NCBI RefSeq assembly: GCF_020748465.1
Contig: NZ_JAHZMP010000003.1
Span: 434,001-498,000 of the forward strand
DNA from: Terrisporobacter mayombei
Lineage (GTDB): Bacteria > Bacillota > Clostridia > Peptostreptococcales > Peptostreptococcaceae
Direction of reading: 5' to 3'
Length of the DNA: 64,000 nucleotides
Under the pieces are notes generated by a model that did no database searches, was not told the DNA's origin, and was given only the letters and a program-made list of their open reading frames with translations. Of the stretch, positions 26,793-38,000 are shown piece by piece; the stretch's first letter is position 1; every line of letters starts with the position of its first letter. The position numbers and the translations under genes were made by a program.

Positions 26793-27761
26793 ATGTTAAT
26801 CATCAATGAAAAATACATGGAGCAAAATATAACAATGGAGGATGTATTAGGTTCTATAGAAAAAGCATTATTAATTCAAGAGTCTGGCAACTTTAGCCAA
26901 CCAGATCGTATCCACTTAGGTGAAGACGAAAATCCATTTCTATTAATGCCTTGTTTTAAAGAAGATTATTTTTCTACCAAATTAATAACTGTATATCCTA
27001 AAAATAGTGAAATAGGCGAAGCTGTAACGCAAGGTGTTACTTTATTAAATGACATTAATACTGGCAAACCTTTAGCTTTATTAAATGGTACATATTTAAC
27101 AGCATTACGAACAGGATGTGTTGGTGGCGTGTCTGCAAAATATTTAGCAAAAAGAGATGCTTCATCTATAGCCATAATTGGATCTGGAGTTCAGTCAGTA
27201 TTCCAAGTGTTAGCCACATGTGCAGTTAGACCAATAAAAGACGTGTATGTATATAGTAGAACAGAGTCAAAAGTAAACTCTTTCATAGAAAAGTTACAGC
27301 TATTACTTCCTAATGTGAACTTCCACAGATGTAATTCTAGTAAAGATGCTGTAGAGAAAAGTGACATAATAATATGTGCTACTACATCAGCAAATCCTGT
27401 TATTCCTGATGAAGTTGGTTTATATAAAGGAAAACATATAATTGGAATAGGTTCTTATCAACCACATACTAGGGAGCTTTCTAGTTCTGTAATTAAAGCA
27501 GCTGATCATATTTATACTGATACTTTATTTGCCATAGAAGAAAGTGGTGATCTAGGGATCCCTGTTAAAGAAAATTTAATAAAAAAAGAAGATGTTCAAA
27601 CTTTAGGTAAAGTTCTTAAACTTAATGAATTAAATGATAATTTGTTAAATTCTACTACTGTTTTCAAATCTGTTGGAATTGGTTTATTTGATTTATGTGC
27701 TGCTGAAGCCATATATAAACACGCTCTTGAAAATGGCGGTTCTATGAATATAGATTTATAA
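26793..27761 (+). CDS. Ornithine cyclodeaminase / mu-crystallin family protein
   Basis: Protein of 322 residues. It shows the family NAD-binding segment IAIIGSGVQSVFQVLAT (about 123-139) and the substrate region LTALRTGCVGGVSAKYLA, with FKSVGIGLFDLCAAEAIY near the end. The family includes ornithine cyclodeaminase, alanine dehydrogenase and imine reductases; the sequence alone does not say which. The start at 26793 is chosen because the promoter's -10 element ends at 26756, and GGGGGA precedes it at a rather long spacing of about 11 bases. Monocistronic, with a bidirectional terminator. Confidence 0.86.
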   Translation: MLIINEKYMEQNITMEDVLGSIEKALLIQESGNFSQPDRIHLGEDENPFLLMPCFKEDYFSTKLITVYPKNSEIGEAVTQGVTLLNDINTGKPLALLNGTYLTALRTGCVGGVSAKYLAKRDASSIAIIGSGVQSVFQVLATCAVRPIKDVYVYSRTESKVNSFIEKLQLLLPNVNFHRCNSSKDAVEKSDIIICATTSANPVIPDEVGLYKGKHIIGIGSYQPHTRELSSSVIKAADHIYTDTLFAIEESGDLGIPVKENLIKKEDVQTLGKVLKLNELNDNLLNSTTVFKSVGIGLFDLCAAEAIYKHALENGGSMNIDL

Positions 27762-27774
27762 TACATTAGTATAT

Positions 27775-27818
27775 AAAAATAAAAAGTAGGGAAATTAATC
27801 TCCCTACTTTTTATTTTT
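27775..27818. terminator. Bidirectional terminator between convergent genes
   Basis: Eighteen-bp perfect stem (27775-27792 with 27801-27818) built on AAAAAGTAGGGA, eight-base loop; it overlaps the last codons of the rRNA methyltransferase gene. Confidence 0.9.
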
Positions 27819-29172
27819 TCTTAACTATAAGAGCTACATTTTCGATATGAACACTATGAGGGAACATATCTACCGGTTGTACCTCTAAGCATTTATATCC
27901 TCTTTCGTCTAGATAATTTAAGTCTCTAGCTAAAGTTGATGGGTTACACGAAACATAAACTACTCTGTCTGGTTCCATAGATACAATTGTATCTAATACC
28001 TTTTCATCACAACCTTTTCTAGGTGGGTCAACAACAACTACATTAGCATGTTTCCCTTGTTTATACATCTTTGGAACAACCTCTTCAGCTTTTCCCACAT
28101 AGAATTCTACATTATCTAAATTATTTATCTTTGCATTTATCTTTGCATCTTTTATTGCTTCTCCTACAATCTCTATTCCATACACCTTTTTAGCTTTTTG
28201 TGCTAAGAATAATGAAATAGTCCCGATTCCACAGTATATATCAAATACGGTATCATTTTCTCCTAAGTTAGCATATTCTAATGCTTTATTATATAGTACT
28301 TCTGTTTGAACAGGATTAACTTGGAAGAATGATAAAGGCGATATTTCAAATATTAAATCTCCTATATTATCATTAATCTTTCCATCTCCATAAATTACTC
28401 TATTTTCGTTTCCTAATATTACATTAGTTTTTTCTCTATTCACGTTAACTACTAAAGTTTTAAATCCTGGAATATTTTCTTTCAATACAGATGCTAATTC
28501 ATTTAAATATGGCAATTTTCTTCCGTTGGCAACTAATACTACCATAACTTCTTTAGTAGTAAAACCTACCTTTGTTACTAAGTGCCTTAAAACTCCTGTA
28601 TGAGTTTTTTCATCATATATACTAACTTTATAAGCTCTTATATAAGTTTTAATTATTTTAATTATTTTATCATTTACATCGTGTTGTATAATACATTGGT
28701 TTGTAGGTATAATATCATGGCTCTTCTTTTTATAAAAACCAATTACAGGTACTCCATCTACTTTTTGAATAGGGAATTGAGCCTTATTTCTATATCTAAA
28801 AGGTTCTTCCATTCCTAAAGCATTATGAATTACCACATCATCAAGTTTTCCAATTCTGCTTATAACTTGTTTAACTTCATTAGTTTTTACATTAAGTTGT
28901 TCTTTGTAATCTAATTCTTGAATTTGACATCCACCACATTCTTTAAGCTCTTTGCTACATTTTCTTTCAACTCTATATGGTGATGGTTCCAGTATTTCTA
29001 CTATTTCTCCAACGGCATAGTTCTTTTTTGATTTAGTTATCTTAACTTTAATCTTGTCTTTTACTAATCCGCCATCTACAAAAACTGTGAATCCTTCGAA
29101 TTTACCAATTCCAACTCCACCTTGACCTATATCAACTATCTCTACAACGTACATTTTATCTCTTGACAACAT
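27811..29172 (-). CDS. 23S rRNA (uracil-5-)-methyltransferase, RlmD/RumA family
   Basis: Protein of 453 residues. It has an N-terminal TRAM domain (to about 60), a four-cysteine iron-sulfur site (CSKELKECGGC and a later Cys), and a C-terminal methyltransferase with DIYCGIGTISLFLA (SAM motif), VVVDPPRKGCD and the catalytic Cys in YVSCNPSTLARD. In Bacillus the equivalent enzyme modifies two uridines of 23S rRNA (RlmCD). The ATG at 29172 is preferred: CGGAGG lies seven bases upstream, while the TTG at 29190 falls before it. It diverges in function from neighbours and is monocistronic. Confidence 0.93.
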   Translation of the reverse strand: MLSRDKMYVVEIVDIGQGGVGIGKFEGFTVFVDGGLVKDKIKVKITKSKKNYAVGEIVEILEPSPYRVERKCSKELKECGGCQIQELDYKEQLNVKTNEVKQVISRIGKLDDVVIHNALGMEEPFRYRNKAQFPIQKVDGVPVIGFYKKKSHDIIPTNQCIIQHDVNDKIIKIIKTYIRAYKVSIYDEKTHTGVLRHLVTKVGFTTKEVMVVLVANGRKLPYLNELASVLKENIPGFKTLVVNVNREKTNVILGNENRVIYGDGKINDNIGDLIFEISPLSFFQVNPVQTEVLYNKALEYANLGENDTVFDIYCGIGTISLFLAQKAKKVYGIEIVGEAIKDAKINAKINNLDNVEFYVGKAEEVVPKMYKQGKHANVVVVDPPRKGCDEKVLDTIVSMEPDRVVYVSCNPSTLARDLNYLDERGYKCLEVQPVDMFPHSVHIENVALIVKKK

Positions 29173-29227
29173 AGGCTTTCCTCCGAACAATTAAATTTAG
29201 ACTTCAAACATTTATTTTATCAAAAAA

Positions 29228-29250
29228 ATAAGGACTATTAAAGTCCTTAT
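29228..29250 (-). terminator. Terminator after the 29247 membrane protein gene
   Basis: Nine-bp stem ATAAGGACT / AGTCCTTAT followed by seven Ts on the minus transcript; it overlaps the last codon. Confidence 0.85.
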
Positions 29251-29939
29251 ATAAATAAATCTCTATTTTTTAATCCTAAATAAAATTGTGTACATGCAAG
29301 TATAAATAAAATAATTCCTCCTATAGAGCCTACGTACACTAGCTTTTCTGCTAAACCTTGTGATAATCCACTACTTACAATTTTCCCAACATAATAATTA
29401 AAGTTTTGCATTGCTTGGTATCCATATCTCATCCATGTAATTGCTGTCATAATCCCCATAGGAACTATACTCATACTCATATAAAATCCATTTATTGATC
29501 TTTGTTTACTACCTTTAACTCCCAATACAATTGGTACTAAAAATAATAAGGGTAACATATATCCATAAAATTGAGGTGTTAAAGCTAAAAATAATGCTGC
29601 AGTTAAATAAAATGCTAACAAATAATTTTTTAGTACATTTGTTTCACCTTTAAAATCTCTTAAAGATGCCTTTAAATATCTTATATATATTGGTAAATCA
29701 TTTTCAATGCCTTGAGTATCTCTACCCATTCTCATATCCTTAATTAATTCTTTACCTTTTCCATTAAGCTGATTATATTGTTTACTAAAATATTCTGGTA
29801 CTTCTACCTGCTCATATTCAGATTTTAACTTTTCTAAATCAGACAAATATTTTTGTATTTTTCTTTCTTTTATGCCCTTGAACTTCTTCGTTTCAGAGAT
29901 TAATTGGCTAATTGTCATAACTACTAATCCTGTACTCAT
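29247..29939 (-). CDS. Hypothetical membrane protein with N-terminal coiled coil
   Basis: Protein of 230 residues, not recognised. Residues about 15-100 are charged and helical (coiled-coil-like, including KLKSEYEQVEVPEYFSKQ); from about 105 there are four hydrophobic segments (about 105-122, 128-143, 152-172, 205-224). It has a GGGGGG ribosome site and its own terminator. A membrane role is clear, a function is not. Confidence 0.65.
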   Translation of the reverse strand: MSTGLVVMTISQLISETKKFKGIKERKIQKYLSDLEKLKSEYEQVEVPEYFSKQYNQLNGKGKELIKDMRMGRDTQGIENDLPIYIRYLKASLRDFKGETNVLKNYLLAFYLTAALFLALTPQFYGYMLPLLFLVPIVLGVKGSKQRSINGFYMSMSIVPMGIMTAITWMRYGYQAMQNFNYYVGKIVSSGLSQGLAEKLVYVGSIGGIILFILACTQFYLGLKNRDLFI

Positions 29940-30044
29940 ACAAGCACCCCCCTTTATATTTATGATACTATATAGGTATTGTTACTTCTACATTTTTATA
30001 ATATTATTTATAAGTTCTTTTTTGTATATCTTCATTATTTATAT

Positions 30045-30080
30045 AAAGAACCCTACGTTTTGTAGGGTTCTTTTTGTTTT
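30045..30080. terminator. Terminator-like hairpin after the NSS small-subunit gene
   Basis: Perfect 12-bp stem AAAGAACCCTAC / GTAGGGTTCTTT, five-base loop. The T-tail is better on the plus strand, but the only gene ending nearby is on the minus strand (30104), where the tail is TTTATAT. Confidence 0.7.
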
Positions 30081-30103
30081 AATTACTTCGTACTATTAAA
30101 AAT

Positions 30104-30202
30104 CTATTTACCGTGGCTTACTATTTTATTTAATGCTATTCCAGCACAACCTAATATAATAACCCAAGCTATTGACAGAAAAGTCCAAGCAAATCCTGTC
30201 AT
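30104..30202 (-). CDS. Small single-pass subunit of an NSS amino-acid transporter (MetS-like)
   Basis: A 32-residue protein: MTGFAWTFLSIAWVIILG opens it, followed by a Cys-Ala-Gly-rich end of the helix and a short basic tail ending SHGK. It has one membrane helix. It sits 37 bp after the NSS transporter stop codon on the same strand, with an AGGATGGTG ribosome site. The small subunit MetS is required with the NSS protein MetP for methionine and alanine uptake in Corynebacterium, and tiny genes of this pattern are widespread next to NSS genes. The assignment follows from that pairing and the helix. It is short enough to be missed by ordinary gene calling. Confidence 0.8.
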   Translation of the reverse strand: MTGFAWTFLSIAWVIILGCAGIALNKIVSHGK

Positions 30203-30239
30203 TATATTCACCATCCTTTAAAATTAATCTATAATTTTA

Positions 30240-31805
30240 TTAAGCTTCTACTTTATTATTAGCTATTTCAGAAGTATATTTAGATTTAATAGATTTATAT
30301 GTTTGTATAAATCCAACTATCAATATACATACTACTACAGCTCTAGCAAGATTCACCCAGACAACAAACTGCTCATTACCAGCCATATAAGATGGTATTG
30401 CTTTAAAGTTACCAGCTAGGGCATAATCTTTAGTAAATATTGCTAAGAATACGATTATACAAACCGGTGTTAAGAATTGATGGAATAATCTAAAGAACCA
30501 TTTTGGTACTTTCCATAATCCACCTTTATTCATTTCTTCTAATGCAGGGTCTCTAACTAACCAGGCTACAACTATAATTTCTATTAATCCAAGAACAATT
30601 AACAAGTAGTTACCTATCCAGTTATCAACTTCTGTGAAGTAGAATAAGTTAGCAGTTCCTGTCATTATTGATTCTAACGCTATTGGAGCACCAACTATTA
30701 AATACGCTACGAATATGATAAGAGCACCTTTCTTTCTTTGTATTCCCATGTCTTCTTCTAGTAATGCAACTAAGTAGTTGTACATTGCTATAGCTGAAGT
30801 AAATCCAGCAAAGAATAATAAGAAGAACCAAACAGCACCAAATATTCTACCACCAGTCATATCAGCAAATACATTTGGCAATGCCATAAATGCAAGTCCT
30901 ATACTACCTTTTATGCCTTCTGGTCCAAGGAACGCATAAGAAATAGGTATAACAGAAGTACCAGCAAGTATAACTTCAGCAAATTCATTTAATGATACTG
31001 TAGCAACAGAAGCAGCTACTATATCTTCGTCTGCCTGTAAGTAAGATGCATAGTTACAAATAATACCCATACCTAAAGATAATGTGAAGAATATTTGTCC
31101 TGTTGCAGTTACTACTGAAGCAGAGTTCAATTTACTTAAATCTGGATTCCATACGAAATTTAATCCATTCATTGATGACCAATCAGGATTAACTGGAGCA
31201 CCTAATGTTAACGCTCTTATAGCAAGTATAATACCAAATACATATATTGTTGGCATCATTACTTTAGCCCAAGCTTCTATACCTTCAGATACACCTTTCA
31301 TAACTGCCCATCCAAGTAATGCTAGTGATATTACCCAGAATACCAACATCTTAGGATCAGTTACATAATTTACGAAGAATGTAGAACCATCTACACCTAC
31401 ATAGCCACCTGTTAATGATTGTACTGCATATCCTAGTGACCAACCTATTATATGAGTATAATAAGAGTTAACTAATAATGTAACTCCAAATGCTATAGCT
31501 CCAGCAAGAGCCCCAAGTATAATTGCAGTTTTTGGTTTTACAGCTTTTTTAGCTTGTAAATAAATCATCGGACCTACCGTTCCATGTCCATGTGCTCCAC
31601 CATAACGTCCTATACTCCACTCTATTAACATTACAGGTATACCTATAACTATTAGAGCAAAGAAATATGGTATCATAAATGCGCCACCACCATTTGTAGC
31701 AGCTATATACGGGAATCTCCAGAAATTCCCTAATCCAACAGCATTTCCTGCCATTGCTAAGATAAGACCTATCTTAGAACCCCACTGTTCTCTGTTTTCT
31801 GCCAT
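30240..31805 (-). CDS. Sodium-dependent amino-acid transporter, NSS (SNF) family
   Basis: Membrane protein of 521 residues with about 12 hydrophobic segments. The sodium-site signature AMAGNAVGLGNFWRFPYI (about 16-33) and the GGGAFMIPYF unwound-helix motif are intact. Together with the 32-residue gene directly downstream this matches the MetP-MetS type of importer for methionine, alanine or branched-chain amino acids; the exact substrate is unknown. AGGAGGGAG precedes the ATG. Confidence 0.92.
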   Translation of the reverse strand: MAENREQWGSKIGLILAMAGNAVGLGNFWRFPYIAATNGGGAFMIPYFFALIVIGIPVMLIEWSIGRYGGAHGHGTVGPMIYLQAKKAVKPKTAIILGALAGAIAFGVTLLVNSYYTHIIGWSLGYAVQSLTGGYVGVDGSTFFVNYVTDPKMLVFWVISLALLGWAVMKGVSEGIEAWAKVMMPTIYVFGIILAIRALTLGAPVNPDWSSMNGLNFVWNPDLSKLNSASVVTATGQIFFTLSLGMGIICNYASYLQADEDIVAASVATVSLNEFAEVILAGTSVIPISYAFLGPEGIKGSIGLAFMALPNVFADMTGGRIFGAVWFFLLFFAGFTSAIAMYNYLVALLEEDMGIQRKKGALIIFVAYLIVGAPIALESIMTGTANLFYFTEVDNWIGNYLLIVLGLIEIIVVAWLVRDPALEEMNKGGLWKVPKWFFRLFHQFLTPVCIIVFLAIFTKDYALAGNFKAIPSYMAGNEQFVVWVNLARAVVVCILIVGFIQTYKSIKSKYTSEIANNKVEA

Positions 31806-31931
31806 TTACTACTCCCTCCTTTTTATTTTTAGTATGACGGAAAATAAAACCCAAAAGAAATAACCAGACTAAAACCCCTTATTTTGTCAATATATTCACA
31901 TTTTTGTAAATATTCTGATTATTCAGTTTAT

Positions 31932-31975
31932 AAAAATAACCACTAAGACTTTGGTATTATCTGAGTGGTCATTTT
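31932..31975 (-). terminator. Terminator of the pfkA-pyk operon
   Basis: Imperfect stem of about 14 bp (AACCACTAAGA / TCTGAGTGGT core, two mismatches) with T5 on the minus transcript, about 130 bp after pyk. The rest of the 300-base gap to 32107 shows no gene. Confidence 0.7.
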
Positions 31976-32107
31976 ATATAATAGTACCATCATTTACTAT
32001 AACATGCAATAATTCTCTTGTAATTTATTTCCATTCATATAAATCATGCTTTAGTAAAATATTAATGTACTATATTAAAATATATTAATTATTTTTTTAT
32101 TTTATTC

Positions 32108-33868
32108 CTATAAAACTCTACTTGAACCTCTGTATACAGCACCTCTTGTAGTATCAACCGTTATTATTTCACCATCTTCAACATTTGATAATATATTTGT
32201 AGCAGATACGATAACTGGTTTTCCTAAGTTTATTCCAACTATTGCAGCATGAGAAGTCATTCCACCATCTTCTGTTACAATTGCAGCAGCTTTTTCTATA
32301 TATGGATTCATTTCTTTATCAGTCATGCTAGTAACTAATATATCTCCTTCGTTGAAATTCTCACAAGTTTGTCCACTTTTTACTATACGTACGTTACCTT
32401 CAATTGTAGTTCTTCCTATACCTATACCTTGGCATATTTCTTCACTTACAACATGTACTTTTATTAAGTTAGTTGTTCCGCTTACTCCAGTTGGAACTCC
32501 AGCAGTTATAACAACTAACTCTCCATCGTGGATAAATCCTTCGTTTTTACTTGCTTCTATTGAGTTATCTATAAGATCATCTGTATTTCCTGCTTGTTGA
32601 CAATTTACTGTATAAACACCCCAACTTAATGATAGCTGTCTACTAGTTCTCTCGTTAGGAGTAGCTGCTATAATTGGAGTATTCGGTCTAAATTTAGAAA
32701 CCATTCTAGCTGTATGTCCTGAAGATGTTGATGTAACTATTCCTGAAGCAGTTAAACTTTTAGCTGTTGTGCAAGTAGCATAACTTATTGCATCTGTAAC
32801 ATTTGTATTGTTTAATCCTTTGCTTCTTAGAACATTATCATAATCTAAAGTTTCTTCTATTCTTTTAGCTATTGTAGCCATTGTTTTAACTGCTTCAACT
32901 GGATATTTACCTGCAGCAGTTTCTCCAGATAACATTATCGCATCTGTTCCATCATATATAGCATTGGCAACGTCAGTTACTTCAGCTCTTGTAGGTCTTG
33001 GGTTTCTTATCATAGAATCAAGCATTTGAGTAGCTGTTATAACTGGTTTACCTAACTCGTTACATTTTTTAATCATCTCTTTTTGTACTATTGGCATTTC
33101 TTCAGTTGGTATTTCAACACCTAAGTCACCTCTAGCAACCATTAAACCATCAGAAACTTGTAGTATTTCATCTAAATTATCTACACCTTCTTGGTTTTCT
33201 ATTTTTGATATTATTTGTATATAAGTAGCATCATTATTTTCCAGAACTTCTCTTATAGCAAGAACATCAGATGCCTTTCTAACAAATGAAGCTGCTATGA
33301 AATCTATTCCTTGAGTTATACCAAATTCTATATCTGATATATCTTTAGGAGTTAATGCTGGTAAGTTTATTTTTACACCGGGAACGTTTACGCCTTTGTG
33401 GTTTTTAACTATACCTGAGTTTTCAACTATACAGTGAATTTCTTCACCAGCAACTTCTTCAACTCTTAATCCAACAAGGCCATCATCTATTAATATTAAG
33501 TCGCCTTTTACAACGTCATCAGCTAATCCTTTGTAACTAACTGTACAAATTTGTTTTGTCCCCATAACATCTGCCATAGTAATTGTAAATTTACTTCCTT
33601 CTTCAAGGAAAACTTCTGGATCTGCAAAGTTTCCAGTTCTTATTTCTGGACCCTTAGTATCTAGTAATATTGCAACTGATTTGTTAAGTTTTTCTCTAAC
33701 TTTTTTTACAACATCCATTCTTTCCTTATGCTCTTCATGAGAACCGTGAGAGAAGTTAAATCTACAAACATTAAGACCATTTTCCATTAATTTTATTAAT
33801 GTTTCTTCACTTTGAGAAGCTGGTCCTAAAGTACAAACTATTTTTGTTTTCTTAGCATTCTTAAGCAT
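32108..33868 (-). CDS. pyk: Pyruvate kinase with C-terminal PEP-utilizing domain
   Basis: Protein of 586 residues. The TIM barrel holds KIVCTLGPAS (8-17), NFSHGSHEEH, LLDTKGPEIRTG and MVARGDLGVEIP. The PK C-terminal domain follows (about 355-470), then an extra PEP-utilizing (phosphohistidine-like) domain with GGMTSHAAIVGINLGKPVIV (about 531-550). It makes pyruvate and ATP from PEP and ADP. The longer form with the extra domain is typical of many Firmicutes. It lies 23 bp after pfkA in one operon. Confidence 0.97.
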   Translation of the reverse strand: MLKNAKKTKIVCTLGPASQSEETLIKLMENGLNVCRFNFSHGSHEEHKERMDVVKKVREKLNKSVAILLDTKGPEIRTGNFADPEVFLEEGSKFTITMADVMGTKQICTVSYKGLADDVVKGDLILIDDGLVGLRVEEVAGEEIHCIVENSGIVKNHKGVNVPGVKINLPALTPKDISDIEFGITQGIDFIAASFVRKASDVLAIREVLENNDATYIQIISKIENQEGVDNLDEILQVSDGLMVARGDLGVEIPTEEMPIVQKEMIKKCNELGKPVITATQMLDSMIRNPRPTRAEVTDVANAIYDGTDAIMLSGETAAGKYPVEAVKTMATIAKRIEETLDYDNVLRSKGLNNTNVTDAISYATCTTAKSLTASGIVTSTSSGHTARMVSKFRPNTPIIAATPNERTSRQLSLSWGVYTVNCQQAGNTDDLIDNSIEASKNEGFIHDGELVVITAGVPTGVSGTTNLIKVHVVSEEICQGIGIGRTTIEGNVRIVKSGQTCENFNEGDILVTSMTDKEMNPYIEKAAAIVTEDGGMTSHAAIVGINLGKPVIVSATNILSNVEDGEIITVDTTRGAVYRGSSRVL

Positions 33869-33891
33869 TATATTATATCCTCCTAAATGTA

Positions 33892-34902
<1,011 letters not shown>

Positions 34903-35007
34903 CTAGGTATACATGTTCTTATTATTTTACAAAAACATTTTCACCTTTATATATTGTGTATTATATCACAAATTTCCACCTGTTTTTATATAAAACATCA
35001 ATTTGTA

Positions 35008-38000
35008 CTAATTTTTAACTTTGACGTTTTCCACGCCTAATAGTTCTTGTAATTTAGATTGTAAGTCTGAGTTTATACTAACTTCCATATCAGTCCACTT
35101 GAACATTCTTCGAGGGTGTTCTGTACATATGTAAACACCTTCATTTCCTTCATGTTGAAGTAATATTTTTTCTATAGAGTTAATGAGTTGTTGGTTCTTC
35201 ATATCATCTACTTTTATAAAAATACCTGTAGTTTGTGGCCTTTTGTTTTTTGTGTATACACTATTTTGATTGTTAATTTTAAAATTATCACGATCACTTA
35301 TATCCTTAATTTCTCTAGCTATAAGTTTTGCACTTTCTTCTTCTTTTATACTAAGCTTACCTTTTATATAAATAATATTATCTTCATTTAAAATAGTATT
35401 ATATTGTTTCAATACTTGAGGAAATACAATAATTTCAATAGTACCATATAAATCTTCCAACTCTAAAAATGCCATTATGTCATTTCTCTTAGTTGTTTGA
35501 ATTCTCTTATTAACAATCATTCCACCTAATATGACTTCTTTTTCATCTAAATTTAGATATGCTTCCATATCTTCTTTTAAAGCATTAATTTTACCATTGT
35601 CTATAGATGTATTATTTTTTAATTCTTTTTCATATTCTCCAAGAGGGTGACCGCTAACATACATTCCTAGAACTTCTTTTTCTAATGCTAGTCTTTCCCT
35701 CTCTTCAAATTCATTTATCTTAGGTATAGAGCTAACTTCTTGCTCAACTTCTACAGTTTCGCCTCCCATTTGAAGTCCATCAAATAAAGAAATTTGACCC
35801 TTAACATTTTTCTTTCTATCCATTGATACACTTTCTAATAATCTTTCATAACCCATCATTAGACTTGCCCTATTGTCACTTATATTATCAAAGGCTCCAC
35901 ATTTAATTAAGCTCTCTAATACCCTTTTATTTAAATCCTTTGAATCTAATCTTTTTACTAAATCCGCAAAATCTTTAAAATCTCCGTTTGCTTCTCTTTC
36001 TTTAATAATATTATTTATTACATTTATTCCTACGTTTTTCACTGCTGCTAAACCAAATCTTATATTGTGACCTTCAACAGAGAATTTTCCGAAACTTTTA
36101 TTAATGTCTGGTTTTAATATTTCTATTTCTAAAGCACTACATTCCCTTATATATTCAACAACTTTATCAGTATTACCCATAACACTTGTAATTAATGCAG
36201 CCATAAATTCAACTGGATAATATGCTTTTAAATAAGCTGTTTCATAAGATACAACTCCATATGCCGCTGCATGAGATTTATTAAATGCATATTTTGCAAA
36301 GTCAATCATATCATCAAATATTTTATTTGCTATATCTTCTGGAACACCATTTCTTACACATCCTGCTATTTCAATATTTCCATTTTCATCTTCTTTACCA
36401 TGTATAAAATACTGTCTCTCTTCTTCCATGACATCCATTTTCTTTTTCCCCATGGCTCTTCTTACTAAGTCACTACGGCCATAACTATATCCAGCTAAAT
36501 CCCTAACAACTTGCATAACTTGTTCCTGATAAACCAAACACCCATAAGAAACTTCCATTATTGGCCTTAAACTTTCATGAATATATGTTATTTTGTCTGT
36601 GTTGTGTTTATTTTCTATATAAGTTGGAATAGAATCCATAGGACCTGGTCTATACAATGATATCCCCGCAACTATATCTTCAAAGTTACTTGGTTTAAGC
36701 TGTTTCATAAAATTTCTCATCCCAGAACTTTCTAGCTGGAATATTCCTAAAGTGTTTCCTGAAGAAAGTAACTCATAAACCTTTGAATCATCATAATCCA
36801 TAGATGAAAAATCTATTCTTTTTCCATATTTATTTTCTATTAAATCAAGAGCATCTCTTATAACTGTAAGAGTTCTAAGTCCTAAAAAGTCCATTTTTAA
36901 AAGCCCTAATTCCTCTAGTGTAGTCATTGTAAACTGGGTACTTATAGACTCTTGATGTTTGTATAGTGGTACATATTCATCTACAGGATTTTTTGATATA
37001 ACTACACCTGCTGCATGGGTAGATGCATGACGTAACATTCCTTCCATCTGCTTGGAAATATCTATTACTTCTTTAGTTTCAGCATCTTGCTCATATAAAT
37101 TTCTTAGTTCTGGATTAACTTCCAAGGCTTTATCTATTGTCATACCTAAATCAAAAGGTATTTCTTTTGCTATTTTATCAACTTTATTGTAAGGAATATC
37201 TAATACCCTGCCAACATCTCTTATGGCCGCTTTTGCCTTCATAGTTCCGAAAGTTATAATCTGAGCAACATGGTCATCACCATATTTTCTCTTAACATAA
37301 TCTATAACTTCTTCTCTTCTTTCATAGCAAAAGTCTATATCTATATCTGGCATAGATACACGTTCCGGGTTCAGGAAACGTTCAAATAAAAGTGAATATT
37401 TGATTGGATCTATATCAGTTATTCTCAAAGTATATGCAACTATAGAACCTGCCGCACTACCTCTTCCTGGACCAACCATTATATTATTTTCTTTTGCATA
37501 ATTTATAAAATCCCAAGTAATCAAGAAATATTCTATATATCCCATTTTTGAAATCACATCAATTTCATAATTTAATCGGTCTATTGTTTCCTGTGTAGGA
37601 TTATTATATCTTTCTTCTAGTCCTTTAAAACATAATTCTCTTAGGTAACTTTCTGTTGTGTAACCTTCTGGTACATCGTATTTTGGTAAATGATAAGTAT
37701 TAAAATCAAACTCAACATTGCACCTTTCTGCGATTTTAACTGTATTATCTAAAGCTTCTATTGCATAAGGGAAAAGTTCTTCCATGTCTTCTCTTGATTT
37801 TAAATAAAATTCATCACTACCAAATTTCATTCTACTTGGATCATTTAAAGTTTTACCCATTTGTATACACATAAGTACATCATGAGTTTTTGAGTCCTCT
37901 TTATTTACATAATGCAAGTCGTTTGTAGCAACAAGAGGTATGCCCGTCTCCTTAGATAATTTGACTAATCCTGCATTTACCTCCTTTTGTTCTGGTAAAT

